64,000 nt of DNA from Malikia granosa (GTDB lineage: Bacteria > Pseudomonadota > Gammaproteobacteria > Burkholderiales > Burkholderiaceae_C): NCBI RefSeq assembly GCF_002980595.1, contig NZ_PVLQ01000008.1, forward strand, positions 204,357 to 268,356, read 5' to 3'. Within the stretch, counting starts at the first letter, position 1. The number at the start of each line of letters is the position of its first letter. The translations under genes were made by a program, and so were the position numbers. Positions 8,477 to 16,552 of the stretch are shown one piece after another. The notes beneath the pieces were generated by a model, which saw only the letters and a list, made by a program, of their open reading frames with translations, was not told the DNA's origin and searched no databases.

Positions 8477-9292
8477 ATGACCGCATCGTCCGAGCCCTCG
8501 TCTTCCCCATTTTCCGAAGCTGCCGCGCCAGGCTGCAGCCTGAGCGATCTGGTCGCCGCCTGCGACGGCCTGCTGCAGCCGGCCCAGTTCAAGGACTATG
8601 GCCCCAATGGCCTGCAGGTCGAGGGCCGCGACAGCGTGCGCAAGCTCGTCAGCGGCGTCACCGCGAGCCGGGCCCTGATCGAGGCCGCGATCGCCGCCGA
8701 GGCCGATGCCATCCTGGTCCACCATGGCCTGTTCTGGCGTGGCCAGGACGGCCGCGTGACCGGCTGGATGAAGCAGCGGCTGGCGCTGCTGCTGCAGCAT
8801 GACATCAGCCTGCTGGCCTACCATCTGCCGCTCGACGCCCATGCCGAGTTCGGCAACAACGCCCAGCTCGGGCGCCAGCTCGGCTTTGCACCGCCCGACG
8901 GCGCGGCCTGGGGCCGTTTCGGCGAGCAGCAGCTCGGCTTCTTGGGCCAGGCCGTGCCTTGCAGCGGCCCTGAGCTGGCGCGCCAGGTCGAGCGTGCGCT
9001 CGGCCGGACGCCGCTGCTGATCGATGCCTGCCCGCGGTCGATCCGGCGCGTGGCCTGGTGCAGCGGCGGCGCGCAGGGCTATTTCGAAGCCGCGATCGCG
9101 GCTGGTGCCGATGCCTTCCTGACCGGCGAGATCTCCGAGCCGCAGGCCCATCTCGCGCGCGAGTGCGGGGTCGCCTTCCTGGCCTGCGGCCATCACGCGA
9201 CCGAGCGCTATGGCGCGCCCGCGCTGGCGACCCAGGTCGCCGCCCAGCTCGGCCTGCAACACCAGTTCATCGAGATCGACAACCCCGCATGA
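8477..9292 (+). CDS. Nif3-like dinuclear metal-centre protein (YbgI/DUF34)
   Basis: A 271-aa protein of the NIF3/YbgI family, toroidal hexamers with a dinuclear metal site. Family marks are FKDYGPNGLQVEG, VHHGLFWRG (metal-binding HH), YHLPLDAH, and the C-terminal FLTGEISEPQAHLARE and GHHATERYG metal ligands. GTP cyclohydrolase-like or hydrolase roles have been suggested for relatives; no substrate can be named. The ATG at 8477 was preferred to 8447 because conserved sequence starts later; both precede a short variable leader. Its stop overlaps the pdxA ATG (ATGA). Confidence 0.92.
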   Translation: MTASSEPSSSPFSEAAAPGCSLSDLVAACDGLLQPAQFKDYGPNGLQVEGRDSVRKLVSGVTASRALIEAAIAAEADAILVHHGLFWRGQDGRVTGWMKQRLALLLQHDISLLAYHLPLDAHAEFGNNAQLGRQLGFAPPDGAAWGRFGEQQLGFLGQAVPCSGPELARQVERALGRTPLLIDACPRSIRRVAWCSGGAQGYFEAAIAAGADAFLTGEISEPQAHLARECGVAFLACGHHATERYGAPALATQVAAQLGLQHQFIEIDNPA

Positions 9293-10293
9293 CCGCCTCA
9301 CTCCCGATCGCCATCACCATGGGTGACCCGGCCGGCATCGGCCCCGAGATCATCGCCCAGCTCTTCCGTCAGCAGCCCGGTTGGTCGCAGCGCTGCTTTG
9401 CGGTCGGCGACCTCGCCACGCTGCGCCGGGCCGCGGCCGCCACCGGTGGCCTGCTGCCGGTCGCGCTGATCGAGCAGCCGGCCGACGTGTTCGAGCTGCC
9501 GCCGCGCTGCCTGCCGGTGCTGCCGGCCGTCTGCATGGAGTCGCTGGCCGAATGGGGCCGGATCGACGCGCGCGCCGGCCGTGCCGCCGCCGACAGCATC
9601 GCCTGGGCGGCCCGCGCCGCGTTGCGCGGCGAGGTCGGTGCCGTCGTCACCGCGCCGATCCACAAGGAGGCGCTGGCCGCGGCCGGCATCGAGCATCCCG
9701 GCCACACCGAATTCCTGCAGGCGCTGGCCGCCGAGCACCTGGGCCGTTCGGTCGCCGAGCTGCCGGTGCGCATGATGCTCTCGAACGACGAGCTGCGCAC
9801 CGTGCTGGTCAGCATCCATGTCTCGCTGCGCGATGCGCTCGCAGCCGTCACGACGGCCAATGTGCTGCAGACCCTGCGCATCACGGCCACCCATCTGGCG
9901 CGCCAGCTCGGGCGTGCGCCGCGCATCGCGGTGGCCGGGGTCAATCCGCATGCCGGCGAGGGCGGCCTGTTCGGGCGCGAGGAAATCGAGCAGATCGCGC
10001 CGGCAGTGCGGCAGGCGCAGGCCGAGGGGCTCGATGTCAGCGGTCCGCACGCGCCCGACACCGTCTTCATGCGCGCGCGCGCTGGCGAGTTCGACGTCGT
10101 GATCGCGATGTACCACGACCAGGGCCTGATCCCGGTCAAGTACCTGGGGCTCGAGCATGGGGTCAACAGCACGCTGGGCCTGCCCTTCGTGCGCACCAGT
10201 CCCGACCATGGCACCGCCTTCGACCTGGCCGGCAGCGGCCGGGCCGATCCCTCGAGCCTGATCGCTGCGCTGCGGGCGGCGATGGGGGCCTGA
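9289..10293 (+). CDS. pdxA: 4-hydroxythreonine-4-phosphate dehydrogenase
   Basis: PdxA oxidises 4-phosphohydroxy-L-threonine with NAD in pyridoxal-5'-phosphate synthesis. The 334-aa protein starts MTASLPIAITMGDPAGIGPE and shows APIHKEAL, GHTEFLQAL, HVSLRDAL, VAGVNPHAGEGGLFG and AMYHDQGLIPVKYLG, with the metal-binding histidines and active-site Lys and Asp in place. It is coupled to the preceding Nif3-like gene by a 4-bp overlap. It converges on mscL, with only 7 bp between the two genes. Confidence 0.97.
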   Translation: MTASLPIAITMGDPAGIGPEIIAQLFRQQPGWSQRCFAVGDLATLRRAAAATGGLLPVALIEQPADVFELPPRCLPVLPAVCMESLAEWGRIDARAGRAAADSIAWAARAALRGEVGAVVTAPIHKEALAAAGIEHPGHTEFLQALAAEHLGRSVAELPVRMMLSNDELRTVLVSIHVSLRDALAAVTTANVLQTLRITATHLARQLGRAPRIAVAGVNPHAGEGGLFGREEIEQIAPAVRQAQAEGLDVSGPHAPDTVFMRARAGEFDVVIAMYHDQGLIPVKYLGLEHGVNSTLGLPFVRTSPDHGTAFDLAGSGRADPSSLIAALRAAMGA

Positions 10294-10300
10294 GCGGCGC

Positions 10301-10744
10301 CTAGCCCTTCTGCTTGAGGCTGTCGCGGATCTCGCGCAGCAGCAGCACATCCTCGGGCGTGGGCGGCGGAGCGGCCGGCGCGGGTGCCGGCGCCGGCACG
10401 GCCCGCTTGAGGCGGTTGATCTGCTTGACCATCAGGAAGATCGCCAGTGCCAGGATCAGGAAGTTCAGCGCCACGGTCAGGAAGTTGCCGTAGGCGAACA
10501 CCGGAACACCAGCCTTCTTGAGTTCGACCAGGGTCCGCGCGGTCCCGGGCGGCGGGTCGCCAAGCAGGATGAACAGGTTGGAGAAGTCCAGGTTGCCGAT
10601 CAGCATGCCGACCAGCGGCATGATCAGGTCGTCGACCACCGAACCGACGATCTTGCCGAAGGCGCCGCCGATGATGACGCCAACTGCCAGATCGATCACA
10701 TTGCCCTTGATCGCAAAATCGCGAAACTCCTGCATCATGCCCAT
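10301..10744 (-). CDS. mscL: Large-conductance mechanosensitive channel
   Basis: MscL opens under extreme membrane tension to release solutes during hypo-osmotic shock. The 147-aa protein starts [20 protein letters not shown], the conserved amphipathic N-terminal helix and the start of TM1. The pore-lining [20 protein letters not shown], the periplasmic loop and TM2 ([20 protein letters not shown]) follow. An Ala/Pro-rich linker then precedes the C-terminal helix [13 protein letters not shown]. The ATG at 10744 was chosen because AGGAG lies about 8 nt upstream; a further upstream in-frame ATG lacks conservation. Confidence 0.97.
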   Translation of the reverse strand: MGMMQEFRDFAIKGNVIDLAVGVIIGGAFGKIVGSVVDDLIMPLVGMLIGNLDFSNLFILLGDPPPGTARTLVELKKAGVPVFAYGNFLTVALNFLILALAIFLMVKQINRLKRAVPAPAPAPAAPPPTPEDVLLLREIRDSLKQKG

Positions 10745-10823
10745 GGTCGTGCTCCTGTTGGTCAAATGGCCTTTTGCATGGACATGGTAACGGGTTTTCT
10801 GCTAACCCCAGGGTGCGCTCCGG

Positions 10824-10829
10824 TACAAT
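10824..10829 (+). promoter_or_regulatory. Probable -10 box for petABC
   Basis: TACAAT stands 66 bp before the petA ATG in the 151-bp intergenic region shared with divergent mscL. No good -35 is visible at the right distance, so an activator may be needed. Low confidence. Confidence 0.35.
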
Positions 10830-10895
10830 GCCATGTTGACCAGAGCTGGCTTGCCGGTCGGCTCCCTTGTCCTTCCCAGTCATTGAAAGATCCCC

Positions 10896-11492
10896 ATGAG
10901 CGAAGCATCCGTCGACAACGGCCGCCGCACCTGGCTCATCACCTCGGGCGCCGTGGGCGCAGTGGGAGCCGCTGCTGTCGCCGTCCCCTTTGTGAGCACG
11001 TTCCAGCCCTCCGAGCGAGCCAAGGCAGCCGGTGCTGCCGTCCAGGTCGATATTTCCGCGATCCAGCCGGGCGAGAAGCTCGTGGTCGAATGGCGCGGCA
11101 AGCCCGTGTGGATCATGAAGCGCACGACCGAACAGGTCGCTGCCCTCGAGAAGCTCGACGCCGAGGTGGCTGATCCCGAGTCCCAGCGCACCGCCTACCC
11201 GACGCCCGAGTACGCGAAGAACCGCAGCCGCTCGATCAAGCCCGAGATCTTCGTCGCGATCGGCATCTGCACCCATCTGGGCTGCTCGCCGTCGGACAAG
11301 TTCCAGACCGGCGCCCAGCCTTCGCTGCCCGACAACTGGCAGGGCGGCTACCTGTGCCCATGCCATGGCTCCACCTTCGACCTGGCCGGCCGCGTGTTCA
11401 AGAACAAGCCCGCGCCCGACAACCTCGAAGTGCCGCCGCACATGTACCTGTCCGACACCGTTCTGCTGATCGGTGAGGACAAGAAGGCCTGA
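10896..11492 (+). CDS. petA: Ubiquinol–cytochrome c reductase, Rieske iron–sulfur subunit
   Basis: The Rieske protein of the cytochrome bc1 complex carries electrons from ubiquinol to cytochrome c1 on the periplasmic side. The 198-aa protein has a twin-arginine-type N-terminus (NGRRTWLITSGAVGAVGAA) that doubles as membrane anchor. The cluster ligands lie in CTHLGCSP and CPCHGSTFD. Tat-dependent export is established for this family and matches the tatABC genes upstream. First gene of petABC, 23 bp before petB. Confidence 0.98.
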   Translation: MSEASVDNGRRTWLITSGAVGAVGAAAVAVPFVSTFQPSERAKAAGAAVQVDISAIQPGEKLVVEWRGKPVWIMKRTTEQVAALEKLDAEVADPESQRTAYPTPEYAKNRSRSIKPEIFVAIGICTHLGCSPSDKFQTGAQPSLPDNWQGGYLCPCHGSTFDLAGRVFKNKPAPDNLEVPPHMYLSDTVLLIGEDKKA

Positions 11493-11515
11493 TCCGAACC
11501 AATCTGAGGAACATC

Positions 11516-12931
11516 ATGGCAGCTGAATTCAAGGAACTTCCGGCCAACGCCCCGACGGGCGAGAAGGTCGCCAACTGGTTCGAGAACCGCTTTCCCTCGG
11601 CATTTGCTGGCTACAAGCAGCATCTGTCCGAGTACTACGCACCGAAGAACTTCAACTTCTGGTATTTCTTCGGCTCGCTGGCGCTGCTGGTGCTGGTGAT
11701 CCAGATCGTGACCGGCATCTTCCTGGTCATGAACTACAAGCCGGATGCCAATCTGGCCTTCGCCTCGGTCGAGTACATCATGCGCGATGTGCCCTGGGGC
11801 TGGCTGATCCGCTACATGCACTCGACTGGCGCCTCCGCCTTCTTCGTCGTGGTCTACCTGCACATGTACCGCGGCCTGATCTACGGCTCCTACCGCAAGC
11901 CGCGCGAGCTGGTCTGGGTGTTCGGCTGCGCCATCTTCCTGGCGCTGATGGCCGAGGCCTTCATGGGCTACCTGCTGCCCTGGGGCCAGATGTCGTTCTG
12001 GGGCGCCCAGGTGATCGTCAACCTGTTCGCCGCCGTGCCCTTCATCGGTCCTGACCTGGCGCTGCTGATCCGCGGCGACTTCGTGGTCGGCGACGCGACC
12101 CTGAACCGCTTCTTCAGCTTCCACGTCATTGCCGTGCCGCTGATCCTGCTCGGCCTGGTGGTCGCGCATATCCTGGCGCTGCATGACGTCGGCTCGAACA
12201 ACCCGGACGGCATCGAGATCAAGGGCCCGAACGCCCCGAAGGACGCCCAGGGCCACCCGCTCGACGGCATCCCCTTCCACCCCTACTACTCGGTCCATGA
12301 CCTGCTGGGCGTCGGCGTGTTCCTGATGGCCTTCTCGGCGATCATCTTCTTCGCGCCCGAGTTCGGTGGCTATTTCCTCGAGTACAACAACTTCATCCCG
12401 GCCGATCCGTTCAAGACCCCGCTGCACATCGCACCGGTCTGGTACTTCACGCCGTTCTACTCGATGCTGCGTGCCATCACCACCCAGATGATCTACGTGC
12501 TGATCGCCGTCGCCATCATCGGTGCCCTGCTGGGCGTGGCCAAGGCCAAGGTCGGTGCGATCGGCAAGATCGCCATCCTGGGCGCCACCGCCGTCGTGAT
12601 CGTCCTGCTGCTGTCCATCGACGCCAAGTTCTGGGGCGTCGTCGCCATGGGCGGCGCGGTCGTGATCATGTTCTTCCTGCCGTGGCTGGACTACAGCCCG
12701 GTCAAGTCGATCCGCTACCGTCCGAACTGGCACAAGCTGGTCTATGCCGTGTTCGTGATCAACTTCCTGATCCTGGGCTACCTGGGCGTGCAGCCGCCGT
12801 CGCCGGTCGGCGAGCGCGTGTCGCAGGTCGGCACCCTGCTGTACTTCGGCTTCTTCCTGCTGATGCCCTGGTGGAGCCGTCTGGGCACGCCCAAGCCGGT
12901 CCCGAGCCGCGTGACCTTCAAGCCGCACTGA
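11516..12931 (+). CDS. petB: Cytochrome b of the bc1 complex
   Basis: The cytochrome b subunit holds the two b-type hemes and the quinol sites of complex III. The 471-aa protein is a full-length proteobacterial cytochrome b. The heme-ligand histidines occur in RYMHSTGASAFFVVVYLHMYRG and in FFSFHVIAVPLILLGLVVAHILALH (quoted in halves, roughly residues 100–120 and 200–222). The Qo motif is PVWYFTPFYSMLR. Extra C-terminal helices follow as in other betaproteobacteria. Upstream GAGGAACATC gives a good ribosome-binding site. Confidence 0.97.
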   Translation: MAAEFKELPANAPTGEKVANWFENRFPSAFAGYKQHLSEYYAPKNFNFWYFFGSLALLVLVIQIVTGIFLVMNYKPDANLAFASVEYIMRDVPWGWLIRYMHSTGASAFFVVVYLHMYRGLIYGSYRKPRELVWVFGCAIFLALMAEAFMGYLLPWGQMSFWGAQVIVNLFAAVPFIGPDLALLIRGDFVVGDATLNRFFSFHVIAVPLILLGLVVAHILALHDVGSNNPDGIEIKGPNAPKDAQGHPLDGIPFHPYYSVHDLLGVGVFLMAFSAIIFFAPEFGGYFLEYNNFIPADPFKTPLHIAPVWYFTPFYSMLRAITTQMIYVLIAVAIIGALLGVAKAKVGAIGKIAILGATAVVIVLLLSIDAKFWGVVAMGGAVVIMFFLPWLDYSPVKSIRYRPNWHKLVYAVFVINFLILGYLGVQPPSPVGERVSQVGTLLYFGFFLLMPWWSRLGTPKPVPSRVTFKPH

Positions 12932-12957
12932 GCCCAACCGCCTACAGGAGTTACAAG

Positions 12958-13707
12958 ATGAAAAAGTGGATTGTGGGCTGCGTGATGGCCCTGGGTCTGG
13001 CTGGTGGCGCGCTGGCCGCTGGCGCCGGCTTCCCGCTGGACAAGGCGCCCGACCTGAGCAAGAAGAGCGAGCAGGAATACCAGGCTGCGTTGCAGAACGG
13101 TGCCAAGCTGTTCGTCAACTACTGCCTGAACTGCCACTCGGCAGCCTTCATGCGCTTCAACCGCCTGAAGGACATCGGCCTGACCGACCAGCAGATCAAG
13201 GACAACCTGCTGTTCACGACCGACAAGGTCGGTGAGGTCATGAAGTCGGCGATCAACCCGCGCCAGGCCAAGGAGTGGTTCGGTGCCAACCCGCCCGACC
13301 TGACCGTGATCTCGCGTTCGCGCGCCAGCGCTGCCGGCACGGGCTCCGACTACCTCTACACCTATATGCGCACCTTCTACCGCGACGACACCCGTCCGAC
13401 CGGCTGGAACAACATGGTGTTCCCGAACGTCGGCATGCCGCACGCGCTGTACGAGCTGCAGGGCGAGCGCAAGCCCATCCTCGACGAACACCACAAGCTC
13501 ACTGGCTGGGAGCAGGTCAAGCCCGGCAAGCTGAGCCCCGAGGCCTATGACGCCGCGATCGGCGACCTGGTGGCCTATATGCGCTGGATGGCCGAACCGG
13601 CACAGCACCAGCGTACCCGACTCGGTGTCTGGGTCCTGCTGTTCCTGGGCCTGTTCACCTTCACGGCCTGGCGACTGAACAAAGCGTTCTGGAAAGACGT
13701 CAAGTAA
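12958..13707 (+). CDS. petC: Cytochrome c1 of the bc1 complex
   Basis: Cytochrome c1 accepts electrons from the Rieske protein. The 249-aa precursor has a cleavable signal (MKKWIVGCVMALGLAGGALA). The covalent heme site is CLNCHSAAFMRFNRL, the axial Met region is NMVFPNVGMPHALYEL, and the C-terminal anchor is RTRLGVWVLLFLGLFTFTAW. The ATG at 12958 has CAGGAG 7 nt upstream. Last gene of petABC; a terminator follows at 13740. Confidence 0.98.
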   Translation: MKKWIVGCVMALGLAGGALAAGAGFPLDKAPDLSKKSEQEYQAALQNGAKLFVNYCLNCHSAAFMRFNRLKDIGLTDQQIKDNLLFTTDKVGEVMKSAINPRQAKEWFGANPPDLTVISRSRASAAGTGSDYLYTYMRTFYRDDTRPTGWNNMVFPNVGMPHALYELQGERKPILDEHHKLTGWEQVKPGKLSPEAYDAAIGDLVAYMRWMAEPAQHQRTRLGVWVLLFLGLFTFTAWRLNKAFWKDVK

Positions 13708-13739
13708 GGCCCGCTGGCCCGCAACGGGCCGGACCGACC

Positions 13740-13782
13740 GCAGTGGCTGGCCGTTTCAGGCCCGCCACTGCTTTTGCTTTTT
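13740..13782 (+). terminator. Rho-independent terminator after petABC
   Basis: GCAGTGGC (13740–13747) pairs with GCCACTGC (13764–13771), extended by an inner GGCC/GGCC with one mismatch, loop GTTTCA, followed by TTTTGCTTTTT. It separates petABC from sspA. Confidence 0.8.
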
Positions 13783-13800
13783 GATTGAGGAGTTTTCGCC

Positions 13801-14412
13801 ATGATGGTTTTGTACTCGGGCACCACCTGCCCTTACTCGCATCGCTGCCGTTTCGTGCTGTTCGAGAAGGGCATGGACTTCGAGATCCGCGACGTCGACC
13901 TCTACAACAAGCCCGAAGACATCGCGGTCATGAACCCCTATGGCCAGGTGCCGATCCTGGTCGAGCGCGACCTGATCCTGTACGAGTCGAACATCATCAA
14001 CGAGTACATCGACGAGCGCTTCCCGCATCCGCAGCTGATGCCGGGCGACCCGGTCGACCGCGCCCGCGTGCGCCTGTTCCTGCTCAACTTCGAGAAGGAG
14101 CTGTTCGCCCATGTGTCGGTGCTCGAGCAGCGCGGCATCAAGCCCACCGACAAGTCGGTCGAGAAGGCCAAGGCCCATATCCGCGACCGCCTGACCCAGC
14201 TCGCGCCGGTGTTCCTGAAGAACAAGTACATGCTGGGCGACAACTTCTCGATGCTCGACGTCGCGATCGCGCCGCTGCTGTGGCGCCTGGACCACTACGG
14301 CATCGAGCTGAGCAAGAACGCCGCACCGCTGCTCAAGTACGCCGAGCGCATCTTCTCGCGTCCGGCCTATATCGAGGCGCTGACCCCGTCCGAAAAGGTC
14401 ATGCGCAAGTAA
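13801..14412 (+). CDS. sspA: Stringent starvation protein A
   Basis: SspA is a GST-fold RNA polymerase-associated protein involved in stress and stationary-phase transcription. The 203-aa protein starts MMVLYSGTTCPYSHRCRFVL; the glutaredoxin-like N-terminus and GST C-terminal helical domain are complete. MNPYGQVPILVERDL and LYESNIINEYIDERFPHPQL are strongly SspA-like. GAGGAG lies 9–10 nt upstream. The petABC–sspA–sspB order is conserved across betaproteobacteria. Confidence 0.96.
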   Translation: MMVLYSGTTCPYSHRCRFVLFEKGMDFEIRDVDLYNKPEDIAVMNPYGQVPILVERDLILYESNIINEYIDERFPHPQLMPGDPVDRARVRLFLLNFEKELFAHVSVLEQRGIKPTDKSVEKAKAHIRDRLTQLAPVFLKNKYMLGDNFSMLDVAIAPLLWRLDHYGIELSKNAAPLLKYAERIFSRPAYIEALTPSEKVMRK

Positions 14413-14439
14413 GCGCAGCCTGCACTGGAGATGTCAGCG

Positions 14440-14853
14440 ATGAGCCAGGGCGACCTGCCTTCCACCCGTCCCTACCTGATCCGCGCCATCCACGAATGGT
14501 GCTGTGACAACGGGTTCACGCCCTATATCGCCGTGGCGGTCGATCAGTGGGTGCAAGTGCCGCGCGAGTTCGTCAAGGATGGCGAGATCGTGCTCAACAC
14601 CAGCTACGATGCGACCGGCAACCTGCGGCTTGGCAACGACTGCATCGAGTTCAAGGCCCGCTTCGGCGGCGTCGCGCGCGAGATCCGGGTGCCGGTCGAC
14701 CATGTGCTGGCGATCTATGCGCGCGAGAACGGCCAGGGCATGGCCTTCCCGCCGCCCGAGCGCGAGTCGGCGCAGGCCCAGTCCGAACAGCCGCCCCAGG
14801 ATGAGCCGCCGCCGTCCGGCAGCGGCCGTCCGGCGCTCAAGCGGGTGAAGTAG
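14440..14853 (+). CDS. sspB: ClpXP protease specificity-enhancing factor SspB
   Basis: SspB tethers ssrA-tagged substrates to ClpXP. The 137-aa protein begins MSQGDLPSTRPYLIRAIHEW and carries the substrate-binding beta domain (VPREFVKDGEIVLNTSY, ARFGGVAREIRVP, VLAIYARENGQGM). A Pro/Gln-rich linker then leads to the basic ClpX-binding tail GRPALKRVK. I chose the ATG at 14440, since GGAG at 14427–14430 is then 9 nt upstream; the ATG at 14431 would directly abut it. The tRNA-Thr gene follows by 12 bp. Confidence 0.95.
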   Translation: MSQGDLPSTRPYLIRAIHEWCCDNGFTPYIAVAVDQWVQVPREFVKDGEIVLNTSYDATGNLRLGNDCIEFKARFGGVAREIRVPVDHVLAIYARENGQGMAFPPPERESAQAQSEQPPQDEPPPSGSGRPALKRVK

Positions 14854-14865
14854 AATAGCGCCGTT

Positions 14866-14941
14866 GCCGCCTTAGCTCAGTTGGTAGAGCACCCGCCTTG
14901 TAAGCGGTAGGTCGTCAGTTCGAATCCGACAGGCGGCACCA
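14866..14941 (+). tRNA. tRNA-Thr (anticodon TGT)
   Basis: A complete 76-nt cloverleaf with encoded CCA. The acceptor stem is GCCGCCT/AGGCGGC, the D arm has AGCTCAGTTGGTAGAGC, the anticodon loop is CTTGTAA (TGT, reading ACA), and the T arm contains GTTCGAATC. The lowest anticodon-stem pair (C27–T43) is a mismatch; the rest pairs well. Its 3' part, from the T loop into the acceptor stem, is the attachment site of the integrated element that follows. Confidence 0.96.
14917..14935 (+). repeat. attL core of the integrated element
   Basis: AGTTCGAATCCGACAGGCG, a 19-bp block inside the 3' end of tRNA-Thr, is repeated exactly at 28060–28078. The pair bounds about 13.1 kb that begins with an integrase. 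Use of a tRNA 3' end is typical for this integrase type. Confidence 0.9.
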
Positions 14942-14953
14942 ACCATACCCACA

Positions 14954-14988
14954 AAGGCCCCCAAGAATCACCACTTGGGGGCCTTTTT
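14954..14988 (+). terminator. Terminator downstream of tRNA-Thr, inside the element's left end
   Basis: AAGGCCCCCAAG (14954–14965) pairs perfectly with CTTGGGGGCCTT (14974–14985), loop AATCACCA, followed by a T run. It lies inside the left end of the element, so the element appears to supply a new terminator for the tRNA. Confidence 0.85.
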
Positions 14989-15056
14989 CATTGGTGCGTA
15001 GAGGGAAGAACCCCCCAAGGAGGCACAAAGCCCCACATTGACAGCCACTCAAAACA

Positions 15057-15101
15057 GGGGGTACAAGACGGGGGTACAACGCACCCCCCAAGGGGGTACA
15101 A
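15057..15101 (+). repeat. Left cluster of GGGGGTACAA repeats (putative integrase arm sites)
   Basis: Three exact copies of GGGGGTACAA lie at 15057–15066, 15070–15079 and 15092–15101, between attL and the integrase start. The same motif recurs near attR. This placement fits arm-type binding sites of a tyrosine recombinase; binding is inferred. Confidence 0.6.
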
Positions 15102-15131
15102 CCTTACACCCCCCACCGAAGACCGCAAAAC

Positions 15132-16370
15132 ATGCTGACAGACGCCCAATGCAAGAACGCCACTTGCCCCCCAGACAGGAAGCAGGCGAGGCTTTACGAC
15201 AGCGGGGGGCTGTTCCTGCAGGTCAGTCCGGCTGGGTCCAAGCGATGGTTCTGGCGCTACTCGGTCAACGGCGCCAAGAAAGACATGGCGCTGGGGAGCT
15301 ATCCCGATATCGGGCTGAAGGCCGCGCGCAACGCCAGAGACGCGGCGAAGCTGAAGAAGACCGAAGGCGTTGATCCGATCCAGGCCCGGCAGGTCGAGAA
15401 GCTCAAGGCCCGCGTCGGCAGCGGCGACACCCTGGAAGCCGTGGCGCGCGACTGGCTGGCGCGCGGCAAGCCGGCATGGAGCGACACCCACTTCGAGCGC
15501 GAGCAGCGCAACGTCGAGAAGGACCTGCTGCCCTGGCTGGGGCGGCGCAAGATCAGCGATATCGAGCCGGTCGAGCTGCTGTCAGTGATCCAGAAGGTCG
15601 CTGAACGCGGCGCGCTGTCCGTGGTCGAGCGGGTCCACCTGACGGCGCGCGGTATCTGGTGCCATGCCGTGGCGACGGGCAGGGCGCCCAGGGACATCAC
15701 CAGCGACATCAAGAAGGCGCTGCCCAGGCACCTGAAGAAGAACTTTCCCGCCATCGTCGAGCCGGCCGAGCTGGGCGAGCTGCTGCGCGCGATGGATGGC
15801 TACAAGGGCGGTCCCGTGGTCCGAGCCGGCCTGAAGCTGGCCCCGATCCTGTTCCAGCGACCCGGCAACCTGCGCACCATGCGATGGGAAGACCTGGACC
15901 TGGAGCGGGGACTGTGGAGCATCCCCAGCGAGGATATGAAGCGCACCAAGGAGCAGAAGGCCAACGGCCAGCCGCATATCTGCCCGTTGCCCAGGCAGGC
16001 CGTGGAGCTGCTGCGCGAGCTGCACCACCTGACCGGAGGCCGCGAGTATGTGCTGCCCGGCCTGCGCGACCCCAAGACGCCGATGTCAGAGGCCGGGCTG
16101 TCGGCGGCCCTGAACGCGATGGGCTACAAGGGCCGGCAGACTTGGCACGGGTTCCGGGCGACAGGGCGGACGATCCTGCGTCAGGTGCTGAAGTACCCCG
16201 CTGACGTGATCGAGGCCCAATTAGCCCATGTCGGCCAGATCACCCACGGCGGCGCCTACGACCGCGCGACCCACCAGGAAGAACGCACCGTGATGATCCA
16301 GCACTGGGCGGACTTCCTGGACCGCCTGCGCACGGGTGCTGATGTGATCCCGCTGCAGAAGGCGGCCTGA
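15132..16370 (+). CDS. P4-type tyrosine recombinase (integrase)
   Basis: A 412-aa site-specific recombinase expected to integrate and excise the element at tRNA-Thr. It has an N-terminal arm-binding DUF4102 domain (about 1–85; GGLFLQVSPAGSKRWFWRYS), a core-binding domain (about 100–200) and a catalytic domain. The catalytic residues are Arg in RPGNLRTMRW, the HGFR motif (H-x-x-R), His in QLAHVG, and the nucleophilic Tyr in GGAYDRATH. All canonical residues are present, so it looks functional. A terminator follows at 16399. Confidence 0.96.
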   Translation: MLTDAQCKNATCPPDRKQARLYDSGGLFLQVSPAGSKRWFWRYSVNGAKKDMALGSYPDIGLKAARNARDAAKLKKTEGVDPIQARQVEKLKARVGSGDTLEAVARDWLARGKPAWSDTHFEREQRNVEKDLLPWLGRRKISDIEPVELLSVIQKVAERGALSVVERVHLTARGIWCHAVATGRAPRDITSDIKKALPRHLKKNFPAIVEPAELGELLRAMDGYKGGPVVRAGLKLAPILFQRPGNLRTMRWEDLDLERGLWSIPSEDMKRTKEQKANGQPHICPLPRQAVELLRELHHLTGGREYVLPGLRDPKTPMSEAGLSAALNAMGYKGRQTWHGFRATGRTILRQVLKYPADVIEAQLAHVGQITHGGAYDRATHQEERTVMIQHWADFLDRLRTGADVIPLQKAA

Positions 16371-16398
16371 GCGATATCGGCAGCCAGCCCACCATCAG

Positions 16399-16420
16399 CC
16401 TGGCCGTGAGCCGGGTTTTT
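16399..16420 (+). terminator. Terminator after the integrase gene
   Basis: CCTGGC (16399–16404), loop CGTGA, GCCGGG (16410–16415) with one G–U pair, followed by TTTTT. It insulates the integrase from the downstream genes. Confidence 0.65.
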
Positions 16421-16552
16421 CGTTCTTGGTCGAAGGCCACCGTACAATTGAGCTAACGCGCCTAGCCATCGACTGATCCCCGTTGGTGAATACCCGGACA
16501 CCCTGACCGGGCGGCGCGTTTTCCATTTTAGGGTTGCGAGACAGGGGAACGC

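Noticed and set aside
15083..15097. C-run/G-run hairpin before the integrase as a terminator
   Set aside because: The pairing exists but no T tract follows, and it overlaps the third GGGGGTACAA repeat; a protein-binding role is more likely.
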